Positions 50,766 to 59,587 of a stretch of DNA of 64,000 nt are shown in pieces; the first letter of the stretch is position 1, and the number at the start of each line of letters is the position of its first letter. This DNA is from Marmoricola sp. URHB0036. Lineage in GTDB: Bacteria > Actinomycetota > Actinomycetes > Propionibacteriales > Nocardioidaceae. The stretch is taken from NCBI RefSeq assembly GCF_000426045.1, contig NZ_AUEP01000006.1, positions 186,001 through 250,000 on the forward strand. The letters run 5' to 3'. The notes under the pieces were generated by a model. That model saw nothing but the letters and a program-made list of their open reading frames with translations. It made no database searches and was not told where the DNA came from. The position numbers were made by a program, and so were the translations under genes.

Positions 50766-52879
50766 TCCGTCAGTAGCCGCGGTGCGCCCTGATGCGCGCC
50801 CCCGGCGTGGGGACGTGACTGGCGCTGCGCCTGGCTGCCGTCTCCGGCCAGACCAGCAGGCTTGGACGGCGTGAACAGCCAGGTCTTGAAGAACCCACGG
50901 AGGTTCTGGCCCGACACGTGCTGTGCCAGGGCGATGAACTGTGCGGTGCTGACGTTCCCGCCCGCGTGCCGTGCGGTCCAGCGCCTGAGCAGGTGGAAGA
51001 AGTCCCGGTCACCGATCCGGTGACGTAGGGCGTGCAGGGTCATCGCGCCCCGCTCGTAGACCGGTCCGTCGAAGAAGTGGTCCGGCCCGGGGTCACCGAT
51101 GACGAGCTGCCAGAACGGGTCGTTGGCCGGAATGGACGCGTCGGCATCGAAGAACTCCTGCACCGTGCCGTCCCCGTGGTGCGCCGACCAGAGCCACTGC
51201 AGGTAGGTCGCGAACCCCTCGTTGAGCCACGTCTCGCGCCACTTCGCCACCGACAGGCTGTCTCCCGTCCACTGGTGGGCGAGCTCGTGCGCCACCACGC
51301 CGAGGTAGCCGGCCGGTTCCCCGAGGAAGATGACCTGGCTGTAGATCGGCCGGGTCTGGTTCTCGAGGGCGTAGCCGAGGTCGGGGTCGTCGTCGACGAT
51401 GCCGCCGGCCTGCTTGAACGGGTAGGGCCCGAGCACTCTCGAGAGGAACCGCAGCATCTCCGGCTCGTGCGCGAACGCGGCTCGCGCCCTCTCGCCGAGG
51501 CTCGGAGTCGGGTCCGCGCTCACCAGACGCCAGTCGGCCGGGTTGCCGGGGCTGCCCGCCGGTGCACCGGGCACGGTCCAGCCGTCGAGGGTGTTGCCGT
51601 CGTTCTCGAAGGAGGTCGTCCCCTGACCGCCCGGCCCGGCGACGTCGTCGACGTACGCACCCGGGAACGAGTAGACGTCGTCGGTGATGTTGCTCAGTGA
51701 CAGGTCCACCTGCTGCCCGGCGTACGGCGCGAGGTCCACGGTCCACGTCTCGTAGCCGTCGCTCTTGCCGGTCGCCGCGTTCCAGGCACCGGTGCTGCCG
51801 GTCGGCGTGCAACCGCCGTTGCCGTCATCGCTCTGGTAGTGGGACAGGAAGGGGTGGATGGTCATCCAGTAGGGGCAGCTGTTGCCGGTGCTGGTGGTCG
51901 TGTGTCCGTTGAGGTCGGGCAGCGTCGTCCAGCTGGACGTGCCGACCCGGTGCGCTTCCACCGTGAAGAAGTCCCAGTCGGGCTCGTTGTTGCGTACGAC
52001 GTGGAAGGTCAGCTTGCCACCGGACGCGGGCACGTTGAATCGGCGCGTCAACCGCTTGTAGCTCGAGTCGTCGCCACCGGAGACGGCGAACCTCGAACCG
52101 GTGCGGGGAGTCGGCTTGTGCAGGAGCGAGGAGTCGATGGCGTCGTAGAACGAGATGCCGTTGCGTCGGTACGACGTGATCGCGAAGTGACCGGTCGTGG
52201 CCGTGGCGAGGTAGGAGGCCATCGGCTCGGTCTCGCGCCACTGGAACGTCGTGCGGCCACCGTGGGTGCGCCTCCTCACCAGGGCGCCGTTCGAGACCGC
52301 CTGCAGTCCGCGTGGAACCGTGATGGAGACGGCGTACCTCGCCTTGTCGCGCGGGTGGTCTTTGACCGGGAACCAGGATGCGGCGACGTGGGGCTCGCCG
52401 ATCACCACTGCTCCGTCGGAGGTCGGGAAGACACCGCCCGGGACCTGCCCTTCCTCCTCGATGACCTCGGGGGTGCCGTGGTAGCGCACCCTGACGATGA
52501 AGCGGTGACGCTTCTTGATGGCTTTCCTGGGCGTGATCCTGAGCTCGTGGTTGCTCCGGCTCCACGTCGCGGCCTTGCCGTTGACCCGCACCGCGTCGAC
52601 GTGCAGCCCGACGAGGTCGAGGTCGAAGCGCGAGAGCGCCTTGGTGGCCCGCGCCGTGATGACGGCCAGCCCCGTCAACGTGTGGGGACCTGGCCGGTAG
52701 CTGATGTGCAGGGCGTAGTGCGCGACGTCGTAGCCACCGTTGCCGTCCAGCGGGAAGTACGGGTCACCGACGCCCGGCGACCCCGGACTCGGTGGAGCCC
52801 CGGGCGCGGCAACGGCTCCGGTGGCCGGCACGGCCAGGAGGACGAGTGAGGCAAGGACAGCGGTGGTGGCACTGCGCAT
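50699..52879 (-). CDS. Secreted M1 aminopeptidase with inserted beta-sandwich
   Basis: A 726-residue zinc aminopeptidase with signal peptide (about 1-27). An N-terminal beta domain is followed by an insertion (about 257-458) of immune-inhibitor-A/MAM-like sandwich sequence. The catalytic part has HELAH (His531-His535) and the third ligand Glu554 in NEGFATY. The substrate motif reads GYALENQT rather than GAMEN. The C-terminal tail after WLFTPSKP is low-complexity and overlaps the 47-residue gene. AGAGGGGA supports the ATG at 52879. Confidence 0.87.
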   Translation of the reverse strand: MRSATTAVLASLVLLAVPATGAVAAPGAPPSPGSPGVGDPYFPLDGNGGYDVAHYALHISYRPGPHTLTGLAVITARATKALSRFDLDLVGLHVDAVRVNGKAATWSRSNHELRITPRKAIKKRHRFIVRVRYHGTPEVIEEEGQVPGGVFPTSDGAVVIGEPHVAASWFPVKDHPRDKARYAVSITVPRGLQAVSNGALVRRRTHGGRTTFQWRETEPMASYLATATTGHFAITSYRRNGISFYDAIDSSLLHKPTPRTGSRFAVSGGDDSSYKRLTRRFNVPASGGKLTFHVVRNNEPDWDFFTVEAHRVGTSSWTTLPDLNGHTTTSTGNSCPYWMTIHPFLSHYQSDDGNGGCTPTGSTGAWNAATGKSDGYETWTVDLAPYAGQQVDLSLSNITDDVYSFPGAYVDDVAGPGGQGTTSFENDGNTLDGWTVPGAPAGSPGNPADWRLVSADPTPSLGERARAAFAHEPEMLRFLSRVLGPYPFKQAGGIVDDDPDLGYALENQTRPIYSQVIFLGEPAGYLGVVAHELAHQWTGDSLSVAKWRETWLNEGFATYLQWLWSAHHGDGTVQEFFDADASIPANDPFWQLVIGDPGPDHFFDGPVYERGAMTLHALRHRIGDRDFFHLLRRWTARHAGGNVSTAQFIALAQHVSGQNLRGFFKTWLFTPSKPAGLAGDGSQAQRQSRPHAGGAHQGAPRLLTDQAARSVMPQRGQCVVWQQSSA

Positions 52880-52981
52880 GGCGAGATCCCCTCTTCGCCT
52901 TCGAACCTGCCACCGCGTCCGCAGACTGGTCAACGGGCGGACGAGTCGTGGTCTGGACAGTCCTCGAAGAGCCCTTGCGGA

Positions 52982-53587
52982 CTACAGCCAGCCGTGGTCA
53001 CGGGCGATGAGCGCGGCCTCGGTCTTGTTGCGGGTACCGGTCTTGCCGATGGCGGCCGAGAGGTAGTTGCGCACCGTGCTCTCGCTGAGGAACAGCCGCC
53101 CGGCGATGTCGGCGATGGTCGATCCGTCCTCCGCTGCCGCCAGCACGTCGCGCTCGCGGATGGTCAGCGGGTTGACGGCCGAGCGCAGCGCCGAGCCGGC
53201 CAGCTCCGGGTCGATCACGGTGGCGCCCGAGGCGACCCGCCGGATGGACTCGGCGAGGCCCTCGGCGGGCTGGTCCTTGACCAGGAACCCCCTGACCCCG
53301 CTGGCCATCGCCCTCTGCAGGTAGCCCGATCGGCCGAAGGTGGTCACGATGACCACCTGGCAGGTCGGCAGCGACCGCGAGAGCTCGTCGGCCGCATCGA
53401 GGCCGGAGACGTGGGGCATCTCGATGTCCAGCAGCGCGATGTCCGGGCGCTCACGCAGCGCGGTCGGGACGATGTCGGCACCGTCGGCCACCTCGGCCAC
53501 CACCTCGAGATCGGGCTCGAGCCCGAGCAGGACGGCCAGGGCGCCACGCATCATGGCCTGGTCCTCGGCCAGCAGGATGCGGATCAC
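52982..53587 (-). CDS. NarL/DesR-type response regulator
   Basis: A 201-residue regulator: IRILLAEDQAMMRGALAVLL, phospho-Asp in ALLDIEMP, and HTH LTIRERDVLAAAEDGSTIADIAGRLFLSESTVRNYL. This resembles DesR, which responds to membrane fluidity with DesK. The start is GTG, overlapping the kinase stop. Confidence 0.92.
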   Translation of the reverse strand: MIRILLAEDQAMMRGALAVLLGLEPDLEVVAEVADGADIVPTALRERPDIALLDIEMPHVSGLDAADELSRSLPTCQVVIVTTFGRSGYLQRAMASGVRGFLVKDQPAEGLAESIRRVASGATVIDPELAGSALRSAVNPLTIRERDVLAAAEDGSTIADIAGRLFLSESTVRNYLSAAIGKTGTRNKTEAALIARDHGWL

Positions 53588-54711
53588 GGCCGCGCTCCGA
53601 CGCGGGAGGGGACACTGGCGACGAGGCGGAACCCGGTCCCGGTGGAGGACGTCTGCACCTGTCCGCCTGCCGCGCGCAGCCGGTCGCGCAGACCGTCCAG
53701 GCCGCCCGCCCGGACCGAGGTGCCCTCGGCCGGCCGGGTCGGGGTGCCGACACCGTTGTCGACGACGACGAGCTCGGTGCGGTCGCCGCGCCGGGTCACC
53801 TCGATGGAGCAGCTGTCGGCCCCGGAGTGCCGCAGCACGTTGGTGATGCCCTCACGCAGCGCCCACGCCAGCACCGCTCCGGTGTCTTCCGGCAGGTCGG
53901 CGTCCCCTACGTCGATGGTGGCGCGGATCCCGGCCGCCTCGAGAGCGTCCCGGGCGCCGAGCAGCTCCTCCGGGAGGGAGGGCGCGCGCATCGCATCGAC
54001 CGCCTGACGTACGTCGAGCAGCGCCGTACGGCCGACCCGCTCGATGTCGGCGGCGTGCTCGGCGGCCGCGTCGGGATCGGTCGCGACCAGGCGGCGTACG
54101 GCCTGGGCCTTGACCACCATCACCGACAGGGTGTGCCCGAGCAGGTCGTGCAGGTCGCGGGAGAACCGCTCGCGCTCCTCGGCGACGGCGACCCGGGCCA
54201 GCTCCGCACGAGTACGCCGGAGCTCGTCCACGGTCTCGAGCAACCGGGTGAACGCGGTGCTGGCCAGCAGAGCCAGCAGCACCACGAAGACCTCCGTCCA
54301 CACGCGGGACCCCTCGTGGGGCTCGACCCGCCACGCGGCCCAACCCGAGAGCGGCACCACGACGGCGCCGGCCAGGGCCAGCCAGCGGCCGCGCAGCACC
54401 ACCGGAGCAGCGTTGGCGATCAGGATCCAGGTCCCCAGCCACTCGACGTTGGCGTGCGTGGCGCCGGCGAAGCACGCGCCGAGCATCGTGCTGAAGGCGA
54501 GGTAGGGCCGCAGGTCCGTGCCCTGCGGCGAGGCGAGCAGTCCGATCACGAGCGCGCAGCCCGCGATCACCACGATCAGGGCGAGGTTGAAGGCGGCCTG
54601 CCAGCCGTCGCCGAGCGTGAGCAGCGGCCCGAGCAGGAGCGGGATGGTCCAGACGAAGACGGAGATGTTGCGCTGCCACGACGAGTCGGCGGCCCTCCAC
54701 ACGGCGCTCAC
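53584..54711 (-). CDS. DesK-like sensor histidine kinase
   Basis: A 375-residue kinase with about five N-terminal membrane segments (12-150), HisKA_3 with phospho-His in RFSRDLHDLLGHTLSVMVVK (about 190), and HATPase with REGITNVLRHSGA. The DesK-like layout fits a membrane-state sensor. The GTG start at 54711 overlaps the stop of the upstream membrane gene. Confidence 0.91.
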   Translation of the reverse strand: MSAVWRAADSSWQRNISVFVWTIPLLLGPLLTLGDGWQAAFNLALIVVIAGCALVIGLLASPQGTDLRPYLAFSTMLGACFAGATHANVEWLGTWILIANAAPVVLRGRWLALAGAVVVPLSGWAAWRVEPHEGSRVWTEVFVVLLALLASTAFTRLLETVDELRRTRAELARVAVAEERERFSRDLHDLLGHTLSVMVVKAQAVRRLVATDPDAAAEHAADIERVGRTALLDVRQAVDAMRAPSLPEELLGARDALEAAGIRATIDVGDADLPEDTGAVLAWALREGITNVLRHSGADSCSIEVTRRGDRTELVVVDNGVGTPTRPAEGTSVRAGGLDGLRDRLRAAGGQVQTSSTGTGFRLVASVPSRVGARP

Positions 54712-55136
54712 GCTACGCCGCGCTGACGCGTCCAGCGTGCACCGATGAGCACGACGGCGCCGACGACGAGGTGGAGGCTGACGAGCGCGAGCCCCGACCC
54801 GAGGTCGGCGGCACCCAGCGGGCCGAGCAACGAGACCAGCCACACGGCGCCGGCGATCGCGGTCCACGTCCGCAGGGCTCGTGGTTGCCGCCGCTCCAGG
54901 AAGCGGAGCAGCCCGAGCCCGGCGACGGACACGACAGCGGCGGTCACCAACGCGCTGACCAGGCCCACCTGGTGCGTGTCCTGGCCACTGCGGACGGCCA
55001 GGTCGGAGCCGAGCGCACGCCAGCCGAGCCAGGTGAGCCCGGCCAGGGCGCTCGCGAGCACGGCGATGGTGTGGTCGGCGCCGTGCCGGCTCCGGGCCGG
55101 TCCGGTCGTCGTCGGGTGGGCGTCGGTGTGCGTCAT
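54708..55136 (-). CDS. Small four-helix membrane protein (DUF6069-like)
   Basis: A 142-residue protein with four hydrophobic segments (TIAVLASALAGLTWLGWRAL; LVSALVTAAVVSVAGLGLL; TWTAIAGAVWLVSLLGPLG; LVSLHLVVGAVVLIG). DUF6069 is my best match. It is the first gene of a coupled operon with the DesK/DesR-like pair, so it may be an accessory or target of that system. GGAGAAGG precedes the ATG. Confidence 0.7.
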   Translation of the reverse strand: MTHTDAHPTTTGPARSRHGADHTIAVLASALAGLTWLGWRALGSDLAVRSGQDTHQVGLVSALVTAAVVSVAGLGLLRFLERRQPRALRTWTAIAGAVWLVSLLGPLGAADLGSGLALVSLHLVVGAVVLIGARWTRQRGVA

Positions 55137-55248
55137 GGTTCCTTCTCCTCGCCTACGCCCGTGGATCGGGCGACGTGTCCACGCTAGGAAGGCGCGGCGG
55201 CGGAGGGCAGGGAGTTGCGTGCCGATCCGGCAGTGACATTCGTACCGG

Positions 55249-55254
55249 TACGGT
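55249..55254 (+). promoter_or_regulatory. -10 element of quinone reductase gene, leaderless
   Basis: TACGGT ends 7 nt before the ATG at 55262. Confidence 0.6.
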
Positions 55255-55261
55255 CGAAGTC

Positions 55262-56284
55262 ATGCGCGCCATCACCTACACGCACAACGGCGATCCCGAC
55301 GTCCTCACGCTCGTCGACCGGCCGGTGGCCGAGCCCGGGCCCGGAGAGGTCCGCGTGCGGATCCACCGCTCGGGCGTCAACCCGACCGACTGGAAGTCCC
55401 GCCAGGGCAGCACGTCCGGCAGCCCGGTCGATCCGCCGCAGGTGCCCAACCAGGACGGGTCCGGTGTCGTCGATGCCGTCGGTCCCGGAGTGGAGGAGGC
55501 ACTGGTCGGCCTGCGGGTGTGGATCTGGGAGGCGGCGTACCAGCGTCCTGAGGGCACGGCGCAGGAGTACGCCCTGGTGCCGCGACGCAACCTCGACCTG
55601 CTTCCCGACGCGGCCTCCTTCGACCTCGGTGCCTCGCTGGGCGTGCCGTTCCTCACCGCGCACCGGACTCTGACCGTGACCGAGGAAGGCCCGCTGCGCC
55701 TGGGCCCCGGCACCCTCCAGGGCCGGACCGTCCTGGTCTCCGGTGGTGCAGGTGCAGTGGGCAACGCCGCGATCCAGCTCGCCCGCTGGTCCGACGCACT
55801 GGTCATCACCACGGTGAGCAGTCCCGAGAAGGCCAACCTGGCGGCACAGGCGGGGGCCGACCACGTCATCGACTACCGGCAGCAGGACGTCGTGGCCGAG
55901 GTGCGCAAGATCGCGCCCGACGGCGTCGACACGATCGTCGAGGTGGCCGCCGCGGCCAATGCGGAGATCGACGCACAGGTCATCGGCCTGCACGGGTCGG
56001 TCGCGGTGTACGCCGACGACGGTGGCGCGCCACTGTCACTCCCCGTCCGTCCGCTGATGATGCCCAACGCACGCTGGCAGTTCGTGCTCGTCTACACCGC
56101 TCCCCACGACTGGAAGCGACGCGCGGTCGACGACGTCTCGGCCGCCGTGCTCGACGGCGCGGTGGGGGTCGGCGAGGAGGCGGGCCTCCCCCTGCATCAC
56201 TTCCCGCTCGAGCACACTGCCGACGCACACGCCGCCGTCGAGGGCGGCGCGATCGGCAAGGTGCTCGTCGACGTCGCGGACTAG
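55262..56284 (+). CDS. NADPH:quinone reductase-like zinc-less MDR protein
   Basis: A 340-residue medium-chain reductase: MRAITYTHNGDPDVLTLVDRP, then the GroES-like SGVNPTDWKSRQG and a Rossmann motif SGGAGAVGNAAIQLA. Zinc-ligand Cys residues are missing, as in quinone oxidoreductases. Cytosolic; probable NADPH-dependent reduction of quinones or enones. Confidence 0.9.
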   Translation: MRAITYTHNGDPDVLTLVDRPVAEPGPGEVRVRIHRSGVNPTDWKSRQGSTSGSPVDPPQVPNQDGSGVVDAVGPGVEEALVGLRVWIWEAAYQRPEGTAQEYALVPRRNLDLLPDAASFDLGASLGVPFLTAHRTLTVTEEGPLRLGPGTLQGRTVLVSGGAGAVGNAAIQLARWSDALVITTVSSPEKANLAAQAGADHVIDYRQQDVVAEVRKIAPDGVDTIVEVAAAANAEIDAQVIGLHGSVAVYADDGGAPLSLPVRPLMMPNARWQFVLVYTAPHDWKRRAVDDVSAAVLDGAVGVGEEAGLPLHHFPLEHTADAHAAVEGGAIGKVLVDVAD

Positions 56285-56318
56285 CGGCCCGGACCCAGGT
56301 TGGCCCGGACCCGGTTGA

Positions 56319-57752
56319 CTAGTGGGCCATGTCGACGAAGCGGGAGTAGTGGCCCTGGAAGCTGACCACGACATCGCGGGTGGGGCCGTTGCGGTGCTTG
56401 GCGACGATGATGTCGGCCTCGCCGGCACGGGGTGACTCGCGCTCGTAGACGTCCTCGCGGTGGAGCAGCATCACGATGTCGGCGTCCTGCTCGATCGAGC
56501 CGGACTCACGCAGGTCGCTCATCATCGGGCGCTTGTCGGAGCGTTGCTCGGGACCACGGTTGAGCTGCGAGAGCGCCACGATGGGGACGTCGAGCTCCTT
56601 GGCCAGCAGCTTGATCTGGCGGGAGAACTCCGAGACCTCGACCTGGCGGGACTCGACCTTCTTGCCGCTGCTCATCAGCTGGAGGTAGTCGATCACGATC
56701 AGCTTGAGGTCGTGGCGCTGCTTGAGCCGACGGGCCTTGGCCCGGATCTCCATCATCGTCATGTTGGGGCTGTCGTCGATGAACATCGGAGCGCTGGAGA
56801 CCTGGCCCATCTTGGGACCGAGCTTGTTCCAGTCGTCGTCGTTCATCTCGCCCTTGCGCATGTTGTTCAGCGGGATCTTGGCCTCGGCCGAGAGCAGGCG
56901 CATGGTGATCTCGGTCTTGGACATCTCCAGGCTGAAGATCACGCTGGTCAGGTTGTTGTGGATCGAGGCGGCCCGACAGAAGTCGAGGGCGAGCGTCGAC
57001 TTACCGACCGCGGGCCGGGCCGCGACGATGATCATCTGGCCGCCGGTGAAGCCGTTGGTCAGCTCGTCGAGGTCGGCGAAGCCGGTGGGCACCCCACCGC
57101 CCGAACCGTCCTTGTTGGAGATCGCCTCGATCTCGTCGAGGGTGCCCTCCATGATCGCGGAGAGAGGGGCATAGTCCTCCTGCTGGCGCTTCTCGCCGAT
57201 CGCGTAGATCTCCTGCTGGGCCACGTCGACGGTCTGGTCGACATCGCCCTCGCCGGCGTACCCCATCTGCGCGATCTTGGTGCCGGCGTCGACCAGCCGC
57301 CGCAGGATGGCCTTCTCGCGCACGATGGTCGCGTAGTAGCCCGCGTTGGCGGCGATCGGGACGCTGGCCGAGAGCGTGTGGAGGTACGGCGCCCCGCCGA
57401 CCCGACCCAGCTCGCCGCGACGGTTGAGCTCGGCCGACACGGTGACCGGGTCGGCCGGCTCGCCCCGGCCGTAGAGGTCGACGATGGCGTCGTAGATGGT
57501 CTCGTGGGCCGGGCGGTAGAAGTCGGCGCCACCGATCTGCTCGTTGACGTCGGCGATCGCGTCCTTGGAGATGAGCATCGAGCCGAGCACGCTCTGCTCG
57601 GCGTCGGAGTCCTGCGGCGGCATCCGGCCCGACCAGTGCTCCTGGTTGCCGCTCACGTCGTCGCTGAGGTAGGTGGGGTAGGTGTCGGTCCACGACTCGC
57701 TCATCGCGACGGCGGCGCCGCCCTCCGAACCGCCCGGATCGGTGTTGCTCAT
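56319..57752 (-). CDS. dnaB: Replicative DNA helicase
   Basis: A 477-residue hexameric helicase that unwinds DNA at the replication fork. N-terminal primase-binding domain (PPQDSDAEQSVLGSMLI onward), Walker A AVGKST (Gly250-Lys251), Walker B LIVIDYLQLMS, and Arg finger region near SGSIEQDADIVMLLHRED. ATG at 57752 is preceded by GAAGGGG. No intein is present. The upstream 488 bp hold DnaA-box-like sites. Confidence 0.96.
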   Translation of the reverse strand: MSNTDPGGSEGGAAVAMSESWTDTYPTYLSDDVSGNQEHWSGRMPPQDSDAEQSVLGSMLISKDAIADVNEQIGGADFYRPAHETIYDAIVDLYGRGEPADPVTVSAELNRRGELGRVGGAPYLHTLSASVPIAANAGYYATIVREKAILRRLVDAGTKIAQMGYAGEGDVDQTVDVAQQEIYAIGEKRQQEDYAPLSAIMEGTLDEIEAISNKDGSGGGVPTGFADLDELTNGFTGGQMIIVAARPAVGKSTLALDFCRAASIHNNLTSVIFSLEMSKTEITMRLLSAEAKIPLNNMRKGEMNDDDWNKLGPKMGQVSSAPMFIDDSPNMTMMEIRAKARRLKQRHDLKLIVIDYLQLMSSGKKVESRQVEVSEFSRQIKLLAKELDVPIVALSQLNRGPEQRSDKRPMMSDLRESGSIEQDADIVMLLHREDVYERESPRAGEADIIVAKHRNGPTRDVVVSFQGHYSRFVDMAH

Positions 57753-57939
57753 CCCACTGGCCCCTTCCCTCACATCCGTACCAGCAGGCTAGGACCCGCC
57801 ACCCACAATTCCTGGCGCACCCAGCAGGCCACCCAGAAGTCACCCGGGGCGACGGTCGGGACCTGCCGTGGATCCGCCAGAACCGGTCCCGGGTGACCCC
57901 GATCGGCTGACACTAAGCGCGCCGAGGGGCGGTCACCAA

Positions 57940-58240
57940 GCCCTTCATCCACAGGCATCTGTGGATAACCCTGTTGATCGTGTGGAACACGCCGCCACCG
58001 AGGTGCGTGGCCTGTTGGCCGCCCTGTGGACACAGAAATACTTCTGTTCGACAAACCCCCTCTGACCTGCGGGTTTGTCGTTTCCCGGCCTGTGGAGGAA
58101 AGTTTTCCGGCCTGCTGGTATTCACCGGCTCGTCATCTGGGATCGCCGTGTTTGTTTGTCGACAAAGGCCGTCCGGCGAGGGATACCCACAACCAAACCC
58201 GGGTTTTGCACAGGTTTTGCTGGCGCCTAGCCTCACCTCC
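57940..58240. promoter_or_regulatory. DnaA-box and hairpin cluster upstream of dnaB and MATE gene
   Basis: This belongs to the 57753-58240 gap. TGTGGATAA (57960-57968) is a perfect minus-strand DnaA box; related copies are TCATCCACA (57945-57953), TGTGGAACA (57981-57989), TGTGGACAC (58025-58033) and TGTGGAGGA (58091-58099). A stem CGACAAACCC/GGGTTTGTCG (58049-58058, 58071-58080), a palindrome TTTGTCGACAAA (58155-58166) and AAACCCGGGTTT (58195-58206) follow. I see no gene here; 57753-57940 shows nothing more than the dnaB upstream side. Confidence 0.6.
58206..58233 (+). promoter_or_regulatory. Promoter of MATE gene, leaderless
   Basis: -35 TTGCAC (58206-58211), 16-bp spacer, -10 TAGCCT (58228-58233), 7 nt before the GTG at 58241. 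Confidence 0.65.
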
Positions 58241-59578
58241 GTGATAGTGACCGGTCGCCCTGCAGGGGGTCGGCGGGCCCAGGACCGCGAGATCCTGCGC
58301 CTGGCGGTTCCCGCGTTCCTCGCCCTGGTCGCCGAGCCCCTGTTCCTGCTCGCCGACTCCGCGATCGTCGGTCACCTCGGCACGCCGCAGCTGGCGGCCC
58401 TCGGCATCGCCTCGGCCGTGCTCGGCACCCTGGTGAGTCTGTGCATCTTCCTCGCCTACGGCACCACGGCCTCCGTCGCCCGTCAGGTGGGTGCCGGCAA
58501 CACCAGTGGCGCGCTCGCCCAGGGGGTCGACGGCCTGTGGCTGGCCACGCTGATCGGCGCCCTGGCGACACTCGTGGCGCTGCCCCTGACCGGGCCGCTC
58601 GTCGCGCTGTTCGGTCCGAGCGACCGGGTGGCCGAGCTGGCGGCGACGTACCTCCACCTGGCCCTGCTCGGCGCCGTGCCGCTCCTGCTGATGCTGGCCG
58701 CCACCGGCGTGCTGCGCGGCCTGCAGGACACCCGCACGCCGCTGGTGGTGGCGGTGGTGGGCAACCTCGCCAACATCGTGCTCAACCTGGTGCTCGTGTA
58801 CGGCGTCGGCGGGCTCGACGGGCTGGGCATCGCCGGGTCGGCGCTCGGCACGCTCATCGCCCAGCTCGGCTCGGCGGCGGCCCTGGTCGCCGTGGTGGTC
58901 CGCGCGGCTCGCCGTGAACGGGCACCGTTGCGGCCGGACCTGCCCGGCATCCGGCAGGCGGGGCGGGCCGGCGTACCCCTGATCATGCGGACGCTGATGC
59001 TGCGCGCCTCCCTGCTCGTGATGACGTACGACGCCGCCACCCTCGGCGACGCCGACCTCGCCGCCATGCAGCTGGCCTTGACCATCTGGACCTTCCTCGC
59101 CTTCACCCTGGACGCGGTGGCGATCGCCGCGCAGGCGATCACCGGCCGCTACCTCGGGGCCGGCGATGCCCCAGGCACCCGCGCCGGGACCAGCCGGATG
59201 GAGCGCTGGGGGTGGCTCAGCGGCATCGTCACCGGGCTCGGTCTCGCCGCCCTGGCGCCGTTCCTCGGCCCGCTGTTCACCGGCGACCAGGTCGTGCAGG
59301 ACCTCCTGGTGCCGGTGCTCCTCGTCGCCGCGGTCGCGCAGCCGGTGGCGGGCATCGTGTTCGTCCTCGACGGCGTGCTGATCGGAGCCGGCGACGCCGT
59401 CTACCTCGCCTGGGCGCAGCTGGCCACCCTGCTGCTGTTCGCTCCGGTGGCCTGGCTGGTCGGGGGCCAGGGCTTGGTCTGGCTGTGGGTGGCATTCGCG
59501 GTCTGCTTCATGGGCGGGCGCGCGGTGACGCTGATCCTGCGCGCTCGCGGCGACCGGTGGATGCGCCTGGGTGCGTGA
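58241..59578 (+). CDS. MATE family efflux transporter (DinF-like)
   Basis: A 445-residue transporter with 12 membrane segments: LRLAVPAFLALVAEPLFLLADSAIVGHLG and RGLQDTRTPLVVAVVGNLANIVLNLVLVYG are MatE motifs. DinF-type MATE proteins export cationic or toxic compounds using Na+ or H+. GTG at 58241 fits the leaderless promoter; GTG at 58247 is an alternative. Confidence 0.9.
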   Translation: MIVTGRPAGGRRAQDREILRLAVPAFLALVAEPLFLLADSAIVGHLGTPQLAALGIASAVLGTLVSLCIFLAYGTTASVARQVGAGNTSGALAQGVDGLWLATLIGALATLVALPLTGPLVALFGPSDRVAELAATYLHLALLGAVPLLLMLAATGVLRGLQDTRTPLVVAVVGNLANIVLNLVLVYGVGGLDGLGIAGSALGTLIAQLGSAAALVAVVVRAARRERAPLRPDLPGIRQAGRAGVPLIMRTLMLRASLLVMTYDAATLGDADLAAMQLALTIWTFLAFTLDAVAIAAQAITGRYLGAGDAPGTRAGTSRMERWGWLSGIVTGLGLAALAPFLGPLFTGDQVVQDLLVPVLLVAAVAQPVAGIVFVLDGVLIGAGDAVYLAWAQLATLLLFAPVAWLVGGQGLVWLWVAFAVCFMGGRAVTLILRARGDRWMRLGA

Positions 59579-59587
59579 CCCGGGGAG

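Noticed and set aside
57940-58240. Region considered as the chromosomal origin
   Set aside because: No dnaA, dnaN or AT-rich unwinding element is present; only box-like sites near dnaB.
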